Of a DNA stretch of 64,000 nucleotides, positions 44,836 through 53,730 are shown one piece after another. Under the pieces are notes generated by a model that was not told the origin of the DNA, searched no databases, and was given only the letters and a program-made list of their open reading frames with translations. The stretch lies in the NCBI RefSeq assembly GCF_002019595.1, contig NZ_KV917369.1:5438326-5502325 (forward strand), given 5' to 3'. Within the stretch, counting starts at the first letter, position 1, and every line of letters starts with the position of its first letter. The DNA is from Priestia abyssalis. GTDB lineage: Bacteria > Bacillota > Bacilli > Bacillales > Bacillaceae_H. Made by a program: the position numbers and the translations under genes.

Positions 44836-45807
44836 TTACAGAGTTTGAGCTGCTGTAATTAACGCGAGTTTATATACATCTTCCTCGTTACAACCGCGGG
44901 ATAGATCATTAACCGGTTTATTTAATCCTTGAAGGATTGGACCAACCGCTTCAAAATTGCCTAAACGCTGTGCAATTTTGTAACCGATATTACCTGCTTC
45001 TAAACTTGGGAAGACAAATACGTTAGCGTCCCCTTTAATAACAGAGCCCGGAGCTTTTTTCTCTGCTACAGATGGTACAAATGCCGCGTCGAACTGGAAT
45101 TCACCGTCTAACGTTAAATTTGGTGCCATTTCTTTAGCAATTGCTACAGCATTTGAAACCTTTTCTGTTTCTGGAGACTTCGCTGACCCTTTTGTAGAGA
45201 AGCTAAGCATCGCAACACGAGGTTGAATATCGAACATATCCGCTGTACGTGCACTTTCAATCGCAATTTCCGCTAAATCCTGGCTGTCTGGAGCGATGTT
45301 AATCGCGCAATCTGCAAACACATACTTTTCATCGCCGCGCACCATGATGAAGACACCTGATGTCTTTTTAACGCCTTCTTTTGTTTTGATGATTTGTAAA
45401 GCCGGGCGAACCGTATCTGCTGTTGAATGGGCTGCACCGCTCACTAATCCTTCTGCTTTCCCCATATGTACCAGCATCGTACCGAAATAGTTTTCATCTA
45501 AAAGCACTTTGCGTGCATCTTCTTCTGATACTTTCCCTTTACGTCGCTCAACGAATGATGCCACCATTGCATCAAATTCTTCGTATTGGGACGGATCATG
45601 AACAATCACGTTTTCAAGTGAAACATTCAATTGTTCTGCTTTTTGGGCTACCGCCTCTTTGTTCCCAACTACGATAGGAGTAAGCAAGTTCTCCTTAGCC
45701 AAGCGGCCGACCGCTCCTAAAATACGTTCATCTAATCCTTCTGGAAAGACAATCTTAATATCTTTACCAGCTACTTTATTTTTTAATGCCGCAAATAAAT
45801 CGCTCAC
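44836..45807 (-). CDS. pta: Phosphate acetyltransferase
   Basis: Pta converts acetyl-CoA and phosphate to acetyl phosphate, the overflow-acetate step before acetate kinase. The 323-residue single-domain enzyme has KDIKIVFPEGLDERILGAV, LVSGAAHSTADTVRPALQII and the SGVFIMV... FADCAINIAPD motifs, the substrate pocket of short Pta enzymes (no long N-terminal regulatory domain). It lies between lipL and hemQ as in B. subtilis. A dispersed repeat is flush with its 3' end. Confidence 0.95.
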   Translation of the reverse strand: MSDLFAALKNKVAGKDIKIVFPEGLDERILGAVGRLAKENLLTPIVVGNKEAVAQKAEQLNVSLENVIVHDPSQYEEFDAMVASFVERRKGKVSEEDARKVLLDENYFGTMLVHMGKAEGLVSGAAHSTADTVRPALQIIKTKEGVKKTSGVFIMVRGDEKYVFADCAINIAPDSQDLAEIAIESARTADMFDIQPRVAMLSFSTKGSAKSPETEKVSNAVAIAKEMAPNLTLDGEFQFDAAFVPSVAEKKAPGSVIKGDANVFVFPSLEAGNIGYKIAQRLGNFEAVGPILQGLNKPVNDLSRGCNEEDVYKLALITAAQTL

Positions 45808-46092
45808 TGTAGATCCTCCTCAATTATGTATAAAAATTTTCTTTTATTAGCATACTCCACTTCTTCTTAAAATCAAAGAAAAGCACATAAAGAATTTGTC
45901 TCCGCTAAAAAGTTCTTTTATTGGGAAAGTTTCGATATTTTATTTCCATTTTGCTTTCCTCTTAATCTTAATATGATTCATTGTTTTTTATTTAGTCAAA
46001 TTTCAGGTGTTTTTCGTTCATGCCAAACGGATAAACTATGTTATAGTAAAATTAGGTTTTTTACAATCAAGTCATAATAGGAGTTGAAACAT

Positions 46093-46836
46093 ATGTCACA
46101 AGCAGCTCAAACATTAGACGGTTGGTACAGCCTTCACGATTTTCGCGCCATGGACTGGGTTTCATGGAAGCGCTTATCAAGTGACGAGCGTCAAGCCGCT
46201 ATTCATGAATTTTTAGGTTTAATGGAAAAATGGAAGAAGACAGAAAATGAAAAACAAGGCAGCCAGGCTCTTTATACGATTGTCGGACAGAAAGCAGACT
46301 TTATGATGATGTTCGTTCGTCCAACGATGGAAGAGTTGAATGAACTTGAAACAGAGTTCAATAAAACAAAGCTTGCCGAATATACTGTTCCTACATACTC
46401 TTACGTTTCCGTTGTGGAGCTGAGCAACTACTTGCCCGCTGGAGAAGACCCTTACGAAAACCCAGAAATTCGAGCTCGTCTTTATCCTATTCTCCCAAAA
46501 GCAAAGCACATTTGCTTTTATCCAATGGATAAACGCCGCCAAGGCAATGACAACTGGTACATGCTGCCAATGGAAGAACGCCGCAGCTTAATGCGCAGCC
46601 ACGGGATGATCGGACGCCAATATGCCGGTAAAGTAAAGCAAATCATTACTGGTTCGGTAGGTTTTGATGACTATGAATGGGGTGTTACCCTTTTCGCAGA
46701 AGATGTACTGCAGTTCAAAAAGCTCGTGTACGAAATGCGCTTTGATGAAGTAAGTGCCCGTTACGGCGAGTTCGGCACATTCTTCGTTGGAAATATTTTA
46801 AGCGAAGATCGTATCACCCAATTTTTACATGTATAA
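46093..46836 (+). CDS. hemQ: Coproheme decarboxylase HemQ (YwfI)
   Basis: HemQ makes protoheme from iron-coproporphyrin III by two peroxide-driven decarboxylations, the last step of the Gram-positive heme pathway. The 247-residue member of the chlorite-dismutase fold has the proximal heme ligand His170 (LMRSHGMIGRQYAGK), the catalytic Tyr143 in CFYPMDKRRQ with Lys147, and Gln183. These match known HemQ proteins, and the distal arginine of true chlorite dismutases is absent. ATG 46093 is nine bases after GGAG; the upstream TTG at 46084 is not needed. Neighbour to pta, as in B. subtilis. Confidence 0.94.
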   Translation: MSQAAQTLDGWYSLHDFRAMDWVSWKRLSSDERQAAIHEFLGLMEKWKKTENEKQGSQALYTIVGQKADFMMMFVRPTMEELNELETEFNKTKLAEYTVPTYSYVSVVELSNYLPAGEDPYENPEIRARLYPILPKAKHICFYPMDKRRQGNDNWYMLPMEERRSLMRSHGMIGRQYAGKVKQIITGSVGFDDYEWGVTLFAEDVLQFKKLVYEMRFDEVSARYGEFGTFFVGNILSEDRITQFLHV

Positions 46837-46847
46837 TACCCTTACTG

Positions 46848-46888
46848 GAACATTCCAATGAGCTTTTGCTCTGGAATGTTCTTTTTTT
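46848..46888 (+). terminator. hemQ terminator
   Basis: GAACATTCCA / TGGAATGTTC with an inner GAGC/GCTC pair is followed by seven T residues. Confidence 0.8.
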
Positions 46889-46991
46889 GTCCCGTTATAA
46901 AATCGGGCACATTGCTGAACCAGTCCCTCTATACATCCCTCATCTTTCCTTTTCAACGAACCTCTTCTCTAAAAATAATTTATTGCTCTGT

Positions 46992-47020
46992 CACCGAATT
47001 GAAAAAGAAAGCATACTTTA
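46992..47020 (+). promoter_or_regulatory. Candidate sigma-K-type promoter before gerQ
   Basis: CACC (46992-46995), 16 bp, then CATACTTTA (47012-47020) fits the sigma-K pattern mACm-N16-CATAnnnTA. It lies about 150 bp before gerQ, which encodes a late mother-cell coat protein. B. subtilis gerQ is, as I recall, under sigma-E, so this is tentative. Confidence 0.35.
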
Positions 47021-47173
47021 ATTTTATTCGTCATATGTATCACTAGTGAGTAGGAGAGGTGAAAGCATAGTTACAATTCCTTATCCGGTTTTTATACCTC
47101 TACTCAATTAAATTATCCTGATGTTTACAAATAACGTGCTGAAAGCAGTTACCGTTTAAAGGAGGATATACGT

Positions 47174-47620
47174 ATGAAAAAACCAAAAACACCAAGTCAA
47201 AATCCGTATATGCAAATGCCCTACGGAGGATACGGTTATCCAGCTTATCAACAACCCTCCCAAGTACAAGGGGCTTTTCAAGCACCTCAACAATTTCCGC
47301 CAATTGGAACAGGGGCACCTCAAGCTCCCGGAGGTATGCTGCCGCTTGAAGAATCTTATATTGAAAATATTTTACGCTTAAATAAGGGAAAAGTCGCTAC
47401 CGTCTACATGACGTTCGAAGGGAATAATCAAAAAGTCTTTAAAGGAGTTATAGAAGCTGCAGGCCGGGATCATATCGTTTTAAGCGACCCTCAAACCGGA
47501 AAACGTTATATTTTACTTATGGTTTACCTTGATTACGTCACATTCGATGAAGAGATTGAATACACATACCCATTCAACGGCATGGGTCAGCAGCCGTTAA
47601 GCAGTTATTCTCCACGATAA
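47174..47620 (+). CDS. gerQ: Spore coat protein GerQ (YwdL)
   Basis: GerQ is an inner-coat protein that places the cortex-lytic enzyme CwlJ and is cross-linked by transglutaminase Tgl. The 148-residue protein begins with lysines (Lys2, Lys3, Lys5), the residues used for cross-linking in B. subtilis, then a Gly/Tyr/Pro/Gln-rich low-complexity region (NPYMQMPYGGYGYPAYQQP), then a conserved folded domain from about residue 60 (SYIENILRLNKGKVATVY, FEGNNQKVFKGVIEAAGRDH). The ribosome site is AAAGGAGG. The cwlJ gene is not next to it here. Confidence 0.93.
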   Translation: MKKPKTPSQNPYMQMPYGGYGYPAYQQPSQVQGAFQAPQQFPPIGTGAPQAPGGMLPLEESYIENILRLNKGKVATVYMTFEGNNQKVFKGVIEAAGRDHIVLSDPQTGKRYILLMVYLDYVTFDEEIEYTYPFNGMGQQPLSSYSPR

Positions 47621-47647
47621 AAGGAGTGCGATTTGCACTCCTTTTTT
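47619..47647. terminator. Bidirectional terminator gerQ / ywdK
   Basis: AAAAGGAGTGC / GCACTCCTTTT with a GATTT loop and T-run follows gerQ and, on the other strand, ywdK. Confidence 0.8.
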
Positions 47648-47649
47648 AT

Positions 47650-48021
47650 TTACAGTAATTTAGCTGCGGCAATCACCAATAAAATCCATCCAATGATAAA
47701 GGCAACTCCCCCAAACGGTGTAATAGCACCTAACACTTTAATGCCGGATGTACTTAAAACATATAAACTTCCAGAAAATAAAATAATTCCTATAAACATA
47801 GCCCATCCCGAAGCGTTAATAAGAGAAGACTGAGGAAAACGGCTGGCTAAAAAAGCAACAACAAACAAGCCTGTTGCATGGAACATTTGATATGTCACTC
47901 CAGTTTTCCATACCTCTAAATATTTATCTGAAATTCTTCCTTCCAATCCATGTGCCCCAAATGCCCCCAAAGCCACCGCCAACATCGCGTTAACAGCTCC
48001 TAATATCAAAAAGATTTTCAT
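47650..48021 (-). CDS. ywdK: YwdK family membrane protein (DUF423)
   Basis: This 123-residue small integral membrane protein has four hydrophobic segments and the DUF423 start KIFLILGAVNAMLAVALGAFGAHGLEG, including the conserved GAFGAHGL turn. The C-terminus GAITPFGGVAFIIGW is also characteristic. Function unknown in all members. ATG 48021 follows AGAGGAG; the 10-codon upstream extension is not used. It is 50 bp downstream of ywdI and convergent with gerQ. Confidence 0.85.
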   Translation of the reverse strand: MKIFLILGAVNAMLAVALGAFGAHGLEGRISDKYLEVWKTGVTYQMFHATGLFVVAFLASRFPQSSLINASGWAMFIGIILFSGSLYVLSTSGIKVLGAITPFGGVAFIIGWILLVIAAAKLL

Positions 48022-48071
48022 GATTTTCTCCTCTTTTCTAAAATGGTGCATGAACCATCATTTTTATAAAT

Positions 48072-48362
48072 TTAAAAGTCAAACAGGCTGTCGCCATTCG
48101 CTCCATCGGATATCAATGTCGCTTTTGTCATGTTACCGGAAACTTGAGCAGATACTGTTATCGGTTTACTTTCAACAAAAGCGGCAGGCGCCGGAGAAAC
48201 GACCCGAGAGTTTTCCTGCTGATCCATCGCTAATTCACAAAGTGCTTTAATGGCTGCAAGCCGATCACGCACACAGCGCTCCTTTTGAGTTGAAGCTTCC
48301 TGTATGGCTTCATGTACTTCCTCGTTCATCTTACTTAAAAGCTGCATCATGGAGATATTCAT
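48072..48362 (-). CDS. ywdI: YwdI family protein (DUF5327)
   Basis: This 96-residue small soluble protein of unknown function lies between ung and ywdK as in B. subtilis. The N-terminal 50 residues form an amphipathic helix pair (MMQLLSKMNEEVHEAIQEA, RDRLAAIKALCELAMDQ); the remainder is a flexible, Pro/Ala/Ser-rich tail ending GDSLFDF. The GGAGGGGG site sets ATG 48362 as the start, well inside the longer open frame. Confidence 0.75.
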   Translation of the reverse strand: MNISMMQLLSKMNEEVHEAIQEASTQKERCVRDRLAAIKALCELAMDQQENSRVVSPAPAAFVESKPITVSAQVSGNMTKATLISDGANGDSLFDF

Positions 48363-48533
48363 AATCCCCCTCCTTTTTCTATTTCTGAAACCTTTCCTTC
48401 TATAATAATAGCCGTGACAATCCCTAATGCATACGACAAATGCGATACTCAAATGAGTGCTGTTTCTCCGTTTCCCCCTGCCCTTTGCCCATGTATATTC
48501 AGCCCTTCTTATTTTAACAGAAGCTGAATAGAG

Positions 48534-49208
48534 TTATAAGTTTTCAATTTGCCAATCGATAGGGACTTGGCCATGGTCTGTTAAAAATTGATTCGTCTTT
48601 GAAAAAGGACGACTGCCAAAGAATCCCCGATTAGCTGAAAAAGGACTGGGATGCGGACTTTCCAGGATGTAATGGTGATGAGCGCGAATCAGCTTCTTCT
48701 TTTCTTGAGCATGCTTTCCCCATAGCAAAAACACCATCGGTTCCTCACGGTCAGCAAGCAGTTCAATCACTCGATCTGTTAATATTTCCCACCCTTTTCC
48801 TTTATGGGAATTAGCCTCGCCTTTCCTGACGGTTAAAACCGTATTCAACAAAAGAACCCCCTGCTCTGCCCATTTCACTAAATAACCATTATTAGGTATG
48901 AAGCATCCTATATCTGTTGAGAGTTCTTTATAGATATTAGCAAGGGATGGAGGCACTTTAATGCCCGGCTTTACCGAAAAACTTAAACCGTGCGCTTGCC
49001 GGGGTCCATGATAAGGATCTTGTCCTAATATCACTACTTTTGTGTCATGATAACTGGTTAAATGTAAAGCATTAAATATATCGTGTTTGTCAGGAAAAAT
49101 AGTCTTCGTATTATATTCCTCCACCAAAAATTTCTTTAGTTCTATATAGTAAGGTTGCTGAAATTGGTCTTCTAATAAAGAAGCCCAATCATTTTTTAAA
49201 ATAGCCAC
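48534..49208 (-). CDS. ung: Uracil-DNA glycosylase
   Basis: Ung excises uracil from DNA to begin base-excision repair. The 224-residue family 1 enzyme has the water-activating Asp64 in LGQDPYHGPRQAHGLSFSV, the uracil-contact NTVLTV region, and the DNA-intercalation loop SPHPSPFSANRGFFGS with the catalytic His. The position next to ywdI matches B. subtilis ywdG. The stay-green homologue is divergent from it, 219 bp away. Confidence 0.96.
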   Translation of the reverse strand: MAILKNDWASLLEDQFQQPYYIELKKFLVEEYNTKTIFPDKHDIFNALHLTSYHDTKVVILGQDPYHGPRQAHGLSFSVKPGIKVPPSLANIYKELSTDIGCFIPNNGYLVKWAEQGVLLLNTVLTVRKGEANSHKGKGWEILTDRVIELLADREEPMVFLLWGKHAQEKKKLIRAHHHYILESPHPSPFSANRGFFGSRPFSKTNQFLTDHGQVPIDWQIENL

Positions 49209-49427
49209 CTATATACCACCTTCCCAAAGACATTTTCTTTACCATTAGCCTACCTTATTTTATTATCTTGAATCAACTGATTTCCTTTATCCTCTATGGA
49301 TAAGCAGGACCACCCCCAAGGGAGGAATTTTTCCGCATTCAAGCATACTGCAGTAAATTTCAACTCATGTTCTCTTTCCTTTCCGTATAAGATGTAGAGA
49401 GTGGATATTGCATAAGGAGGGATGGAG

Positions 49428-49880
49428 ATGAAAACGTTAAATCCCGACAAGCTGCAAATAGAATATCGTATTGGCGTAACCCCAACCCAACCTGTAATAG
49501 GAAGAAAATACACCCTTACTCATTTAGATATGACTGCCGATTTATTTTTAACAATTGCTTTAGAATATGCTTATGACAAAATAGGACCTATGCGGGATGA
49601 AGTACTAGCCGAGTTTAAGTTTCATCAATGCCGCGATGTTTTTCATGTGTACTGTTATGTTGGTGGATCCGATGATTACCAAATGGCCAAATTGCGCTAC
49701 CATATCTTTAAAAAAGAGCTTCCCTTTGCCTTACAAGCTATTCGTGACGGGGATGCGGCATTTTTTGCATGTCACCCCTCTTTAGATTATTGTCCGATTT
49801 TTGTTTATTTTGATTCTTATTATCCGGACTTAAATACGGTTGAACCATTTGGGACACTTTTACATTATCGATTGAATTAA
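49428..49880 (+). CDS. Stay-green family protein
   Basis: This 150-residue protein matches the stay-green (SGR) domain of plants: LNPDKLQIEYRIGVTPTQPV, GRKYTLTHLDMTADLFLTIA, MRDEVLAEF, and PIFVYFDSYYP with its conserved aspartate. Plant SGR removes magnesium from chlorophyll a. Bacterial homologues occur in non-phototrophs, and I recall a report of magnesium-dechelatase activity for some of them in vitro; the natural substrate in Bacillus is unknown. No signal peptide. AAGGAGG is seven bases before ATG 49428 but only one base from the ATG at 49422. Its terminator contains the parS-like palindrome. Confidence 0.85.
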   Translation: MKTLNPDKLQIEYRIGVTPTQPVIGRKYTLTHLDMTADLFLTIALEYAYDKIGPMRDEVLAEFKFHQCRDVFHVYCYVGGSDDYQMAKLRYHIFKKELPFALQAIRDGDAAFFACHPSLDYCPIFVYFDSYYPDLNTVEPFGTLLHYRLN

Positions 49881-49883
49881 TGG

Positions 49884-49931
49884 AAATAGGTGCTTTGAAT
49901 GTTTCATGTGAAACATTCAAAGCACCTATTT
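49884..49931 (+). terminator. Long palindrome after the stay-green gene, containing a parS-like core
   Basis: A perfect 23-bp inverted repeat with only TG at its centre (49907-49908) starts four bases after the stop and ends in TTTT. Its core, TGTTTCATGTGAAACA (49900-49915), differs from the Bacillus parS sequence TGTTTCACGTGAAACA at one position. Confidence 0.7.
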
Positions 49932-50058
49932 TATCCCGCATGAACGGGTTGCCAATCATAATGTAAAACTTCCTATCATAATGAAAATGAATAGAACCGT
50001 TTATTTTCATAGGAGTAAGACCTCCAATGATGGCAATTTCCTTTATAGAAGTTTTTCT
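49932..50058 (+). repeat. Repeat 'ATCCCGCATGAACGGG', variant copy 5
   Basis: It begins ATCCCGCATGAACGGG and ends AGTAAGACCTCCAATGATGG, CAATTTCCTTTATAG, with an unrelated ~75-bp interior. It lies directly after the parS-like palindrome. With AT-rich sequence it fills the 500-bp gap before zwf; no gene is visible. Confidence 0.6.
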
Positions 50059-50287
50059 TGATGATTTTCTCCTATAATCTCTTTTCAACTTGAATTAACG
50101 GGCAAAAATGTCTGCTTTAAAGCTTAACTTTATCAGACCCTTGTAGATATAAGTTAAAATCCCCCAATGATAGAAATGATCATTTTATTATTCCAGCATA
50201 TTTTTCTAAGAAATGAAAACGGTATCACACAAATGCTCAATACGTCCTTCTATTTGAATGGATAAAGATAAAAAAATGACTAAATAT

Positions 50288-50316
50288 TTGCTTTAACTCG
50301 CCAAAACAGATACAAT
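50288..50316 (+). promoter_or_regulatory. Candidate sigma-A promoter for zwf
   Basis: TTGCTT (50288-50293), 17 bp, TACAAT (50311-50316), about 70 bp before the zwf start. Confidence 0.45.
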
Positions 50317-50383
50317 TTTATAACTGAATAGGATACATAATAAGATTGAACGCATTTAGAATAAAGTGAGGTTCTTTGAAGTG

Positions 50384-51889
50384 ATGACAACGAACAATCC
50401 AAAATCCATTATCGTTATTTTCGGTGCAACAGGCGACCTGGCAAAACGTAAGCTGTTCCCTTCTATCTTTAGGTTATATCGAAGCGGTAAACTATCCGAA
50501 GACTTTGCAGTAGTAGGGGTTGCCAGAAGACCCTTATCCAATGAAGATTTTCGTGAAAATGTAAAAAACTCCATCAGTAACTTAAAAGAGGGCGCTGTCA
50601 GTGCGGAGACTTTTGCCTCCCATTTTTATTATCATCCATTTGATGTCACCAATATCGCTTCTTACCAGGAGCTTAAAAGCTTGCTCGGCAATCTTGATGA
50701 AAAATATCATACAGAGGGTAATCGCATTTTCTACTTAGCGATGGCTCCAGAATTTTTTGGTACAATCGGCGCCAATTTGAAATCAGAAGGCTTAACGTCC
50801 ACAGAAGGATGGAGCAGACTAGTGATTGAAAAGCCATTTGGGCATGATTTTGAATCTGCTAAAGCTTTAAATGATCAAATTCGCCACGTATTTACTGAAG
50901 ACCAAATTTATCGTATTGACCATTATCTCGGAAAAGAGATGGTTCAAAACATCGAAGTGATTCGTTTTGCCAATCCGATATTTGAATCTCTCTGGAACAA
51001 TCAATACATCTCTAATATTCAAATTACATCAAGCGAAACACTTGGTGTAGAAGATCGCGGCCGCTATTACGAATCATCAGGTGCCCTGCGTGACATGGTT
51101 CAAAACCATATGCTTCAAATGGTCGCCCTTCTTGCAATGGAGCCGCCAATTAAATTAACAACAGAAGAGATTAGAAGCGAAAAAGTAAAGGTTCTCCGCG
51201 CTTTACGCACGATGAGTGAGGATCAAGTAGAGGACTATTTTGTACGCGGACAATACGGTCGTGGAGTCGTAGATGAGCAGGAAGTGGCCGGTTATCGAGA
51301 GGAAAGTTCCGTAGATCCTCAGTCTAATACTGAAACATTTGTATCAGGTAAATTAATGATTGATAACTTTAGATGGGCAGGCGTTCCATTTTATATTCGT
51401 ACCGGTAAACGCATGACTGAAAAATCAACCGAAATTGTCATTCAGTTTAAAGATTTACCAATGAATCTATATGTCGAGAAAGATAAAACCATCCATCCGA
51501 ATTTGCTGGTGATTCATATTCAACCGGAAGAAGGCATTACTCTTCATCTGAATGCCCAAAAAGGAGACGGGGGTACAACATCCACTCCAATTAAATTAGA
51601 TTACTGCAATAACTGCGGCGATAAAATGAATACGCCAGAAGCATATGAACGTCTTTTATATGACTGCATGCGCGGTGATGCAACAAACTTTACCCATTGG
51701 GATGAAGTAGCCTTATCATGGAAGTTTGTCGATACGATTTCAAAAGCATGGACAAACAAAAAATCAGAAAATTTCCCTAACTATGAATCCGGATCAATGG
51801 GACCAAAAGAGTCTGATGCTTTATTGGCAAAAGACGGTCTGCATTGGTGGGCTATTGGAACAAACTCTAACATGGGCTCTAATCAATAA
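50384..51889 (+). CDS. zwf: Glucose-6-phosphate 1-dehydrogenase
   Basis: Zwf oxidises glucose 6-phosphate to 6-phosphogluconolactone with NADP, the entry to the pentose phosphate pathway. The 501-residue protein has the Rossmann loop IIVIFGATGDLAKRKLFPSI, the active-site block EDQIYRIDHYLGKEMVQN (catalytic His and substrate lysine) and the C-terminal NYESGSMGPKESD. I choose ATG 50384, next to GTG 50381; GAGGT lies slightly far upstream. It converges with gndA, with one shared terminator. In B. subtilis zwf is near yqj genes, so this pair has moved relative to that genome. Confidence 0.95.
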   Translation: MTTNNPKSIIVIFGATGDLAKRKLFPSIFRLYRSGKLSEDFAVVGVARRPLSNEDFRENVKNSISNLKEGAVSAETFASHFYYHPFDVTNIASYQELKSLLGNLDEKYHTEGNRIFYLAMAPEFFGTIGANLKSEGLTSTEGWSRLVIEKPFGHDFESAKALNDQIRHVFTEDQIYRIDHYLGKEMVQNIEVIRFANPIFESLWNNQYISNIQITSSETLGVEDRGRYYESSGALRDMVQNHMLQMVALLAMEPPIKLTTEEIRSEKVKVLRALRTMSEDQVEDYFVRGQYGRGVVDEQEVAGYREESSVDPQSNTETFVSGKLMIDNFRWAGVPFYIRTGKRMTEKSTEIVIQFKDLPMNLYVEKDKTIHPNLLVIHIQPEEGITLHLNAQKGDGGTTSTPIKLDYCNNCGDKMNTPEAYERLLYDCMRGDATNFTHWDEVALSWKFVDTISKAWTNKKSENFPNYESGSMGPKESDALLAKDGLHWWAIGTNSNMGSNQ

Positions 51890-51980
51890 GGTAAAGCCAA
51901 TTCTCCTCATCTCTGCGTTTAACGCTGCAGAGGACTGCCACATGACTGTTTAAACGAATATTTTGCTTAAAACGCAAGAA

Positions 51981-52014
51981 AAGAAGGATCCCTATTCAAG
52001 GAATCCTTCTTTTT
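51981..52014. terminator. Bidirectional terminator zwf / gndA
   Basis: AGAAGGATCC / GGAATCCTTCT with flanking A- and T-runs lies between the convergent genes. Confidence 0.7.
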
Positions 52015-52017
52015 CAT

Positions 52018-53433
52018 TTATTTTGTAAACCATTCCGTATGGAAGGTACCTTCTTTATCTACACGTTGATACGTATGAGCTCCAAAGTAGTCACGCTGAG
52101 CCTGTAGAAGATTAGCCGGCAGTGTCTCTGTACGATAGCTGTCATAATACGCTAAAGCGCTGGAGAAAGACGGTACTGGAATACCTCGTTCAATAGCTAT
52201 GGACAATACTTGGCGAAGTGCTGATTGATAGTTTTCTACAATATCTTTAAAATATGGATCTAATAATAAGTTTGCTAAGCCTGCTTCGCGATCATATGCC
52301 TCTTTAATTTTTTGAAGGAATTGTGCACGAATGATGCAGCCCCCACGGAAAATCATAGCGATCTCACCGTAGTTAAGGTTCCAATCATATTCTTCTGATG
52401 CAGCGCGCATTTGAGCAAATCCTTGAGCATATGAACAAATTTTACTCATATATAAAGCTTTTCTTACAGCTTCAATCAATTCTTCTTTATTTCCTTCAAA
52501 GGCCTTTACTTCAGGGCCTGCCAGCATTTTACTTGCTTTAACACGTTCTTCTTTCATCGCTGAAATAAAACGGGCGAATACAGATTCTGTGATGATTGGA
52601 AGAGGAACACCTAAATCCAGAGCACTTTGGCTTGTCCATTTACCTGTCCCCTTCTGTCCCGCTGTATCTAAAATGACATCTACAAGCGGTTTTCCTGTTT
52701 CTTCATCCACTTTTGTGAAAATATCAGCTGTAATCTCAATTAAATAACTGTCCAATTCACCTTTGTTCCACTCTGCAAACACTTCATGAAGTTCTTCGGC
52801 ACTTAAGCCAATTACATGTTTCATAATGAAATAAGCTTCGGAAATTAATTGCATGTCACCATACTCAATACCGTTATGTACCATTTTAACGTAATGGCCG
52901 GCACCGTTAGGGCCAATGTATGTGCAGCAAGGCTCTTCGTTCACTTTAGCGGAAATAGCCTTTAAAATTGGCTCTACGAGTTCATAGGCCTCTTTTTGTC
53001 CCCCAGGCATGATGGAAGGACCCTTTAGTGCACCCTCTTCTCCACCTGAAACACCTGTACCGATAAAATGAAGCCCTGCTTCTTCCAGCTCTTTGTTGCG
53101 TCTGATTGTATCTTGGAAGAATGTATTACCGCCGTCAATGATGATATCACCTTTTTCGAGATGCGGCTTTAATGCCTCGATTGTAGCATCTGTCGGACCG
53201 CCTGCTTTTACCATTAATAAAATTTTGCGCGGTACTTCAAGTGAATTTACAAACTCTTCAATACTGTATGTACCTTTAAAGTTTTTTCCTTCTGCTTCAT
53301 TTTTCAAAAACTCTTCCGTTTTATCAGCAGAACGGTTATATACCGAAACGGAGTATCCTCTGCTTTCAATATTCAATGCAAGGTTTTTACCCATAACGGC
53401 TAAACCGATAACACCAATTTGCTGTTTTGACAT
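52018..53433 (-). CDS. gndA: 6-phosphogluconate dehydrogenase, decarboxylating
   Basis: This enzyme converts 6-phosphogluconate to ribulose 5-phosphate and CO2, yielding NADPH. The 471-residue protein has the nucleotide loop GVIGLAVMGKNLALNI (about 7-22), the NRS cofactor-specificity motif in YNRSADKTEE, which indicates NADP, the substrate block GTGVSGGEEGALKGPSIMPGG and the active-site GAGHYVKMVHNGIEY. It is closest in pattern to B. subtilis GndA (YqjI), not the gluconate-operon GntZ. ATG 53433 fits; the upstream extension of 22 codons lacks support. Confidence 0.95.
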   Translation of the reverse strand: MSKQQIGVIGLAVMGKNLALNIESRGYSVSVYNRSADKTEEFLKNEAEGKNFKGTYSIEEFVNSLEVPRKILLMVKAGGPTDATIEALKPHLEKGDIIIDGGNTFFQDTIRRNKELEEAGLHFIGTGVSGGEEGALKGPSIMPGGQKEAYELVEPILKAISAKVNEEPCCTYIGPNGAGHYVKMVHNGIEYGDMQLISEAYFIMKHVIGLSAEELHEVFAEWNKGELDSYLIEITADIFTKVDEETGKPLVDVILDTAGQKGTGKWTSQSALDLGVPLPIITESVFARFISAMKEERVKASKMLAGPEVKAFEGNKEELIEAVRKALYMSKICSYAQGFAQMRAASEEYDWNLNYGEIAMIFRGGCIIRAQFLQKIKEAYDREAGLANLLLDPYFKDIVENYQSALRQVLSIAIERGIPVPSFSSALAYYDSYRTETLPANLLQAQRDYFGAHTYQRVDKEGTFHTEWFTK

Positions 53434-53730
53434 GCTAACCTCTTCCCTTCTTCGTTTTAATTCCGCTCTATCAAGGCCGTACAAATGCTGCTTTACCATA
53501 GAAGAATAAACGCCTTTAAGAACCTAATTAGCTTCACCATTTATCTTATTATCAAGATACCCTGACGGAAGCTTTATCATAATACAAATCCACCTTGTTT
53601 GAAAATACCATATTGACTGAGACCTTTTCAAGTTAGATGTTATCTGCCTTAAAGCACATAATTATATAGATAGCGCTTACTATCTAAAGTTAAATGGATA
53701 GGTTTAACTCAATTAATTTTTCAAAAAAAG

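Noticed and set aside
46993..47073. Sigma-E promoter for gerQ using GTCATATG (47030) as -35
   Set aside because: The nearest CATA-type -10 downstream is about 30 bp away, too far for sigma-E spacing.
49900..49915. Calling this a definite parS site
   Set aside because: It has one mismatch in the central CACGTG core and lies within a longer terminator stem, so it is reported only as a candidate.
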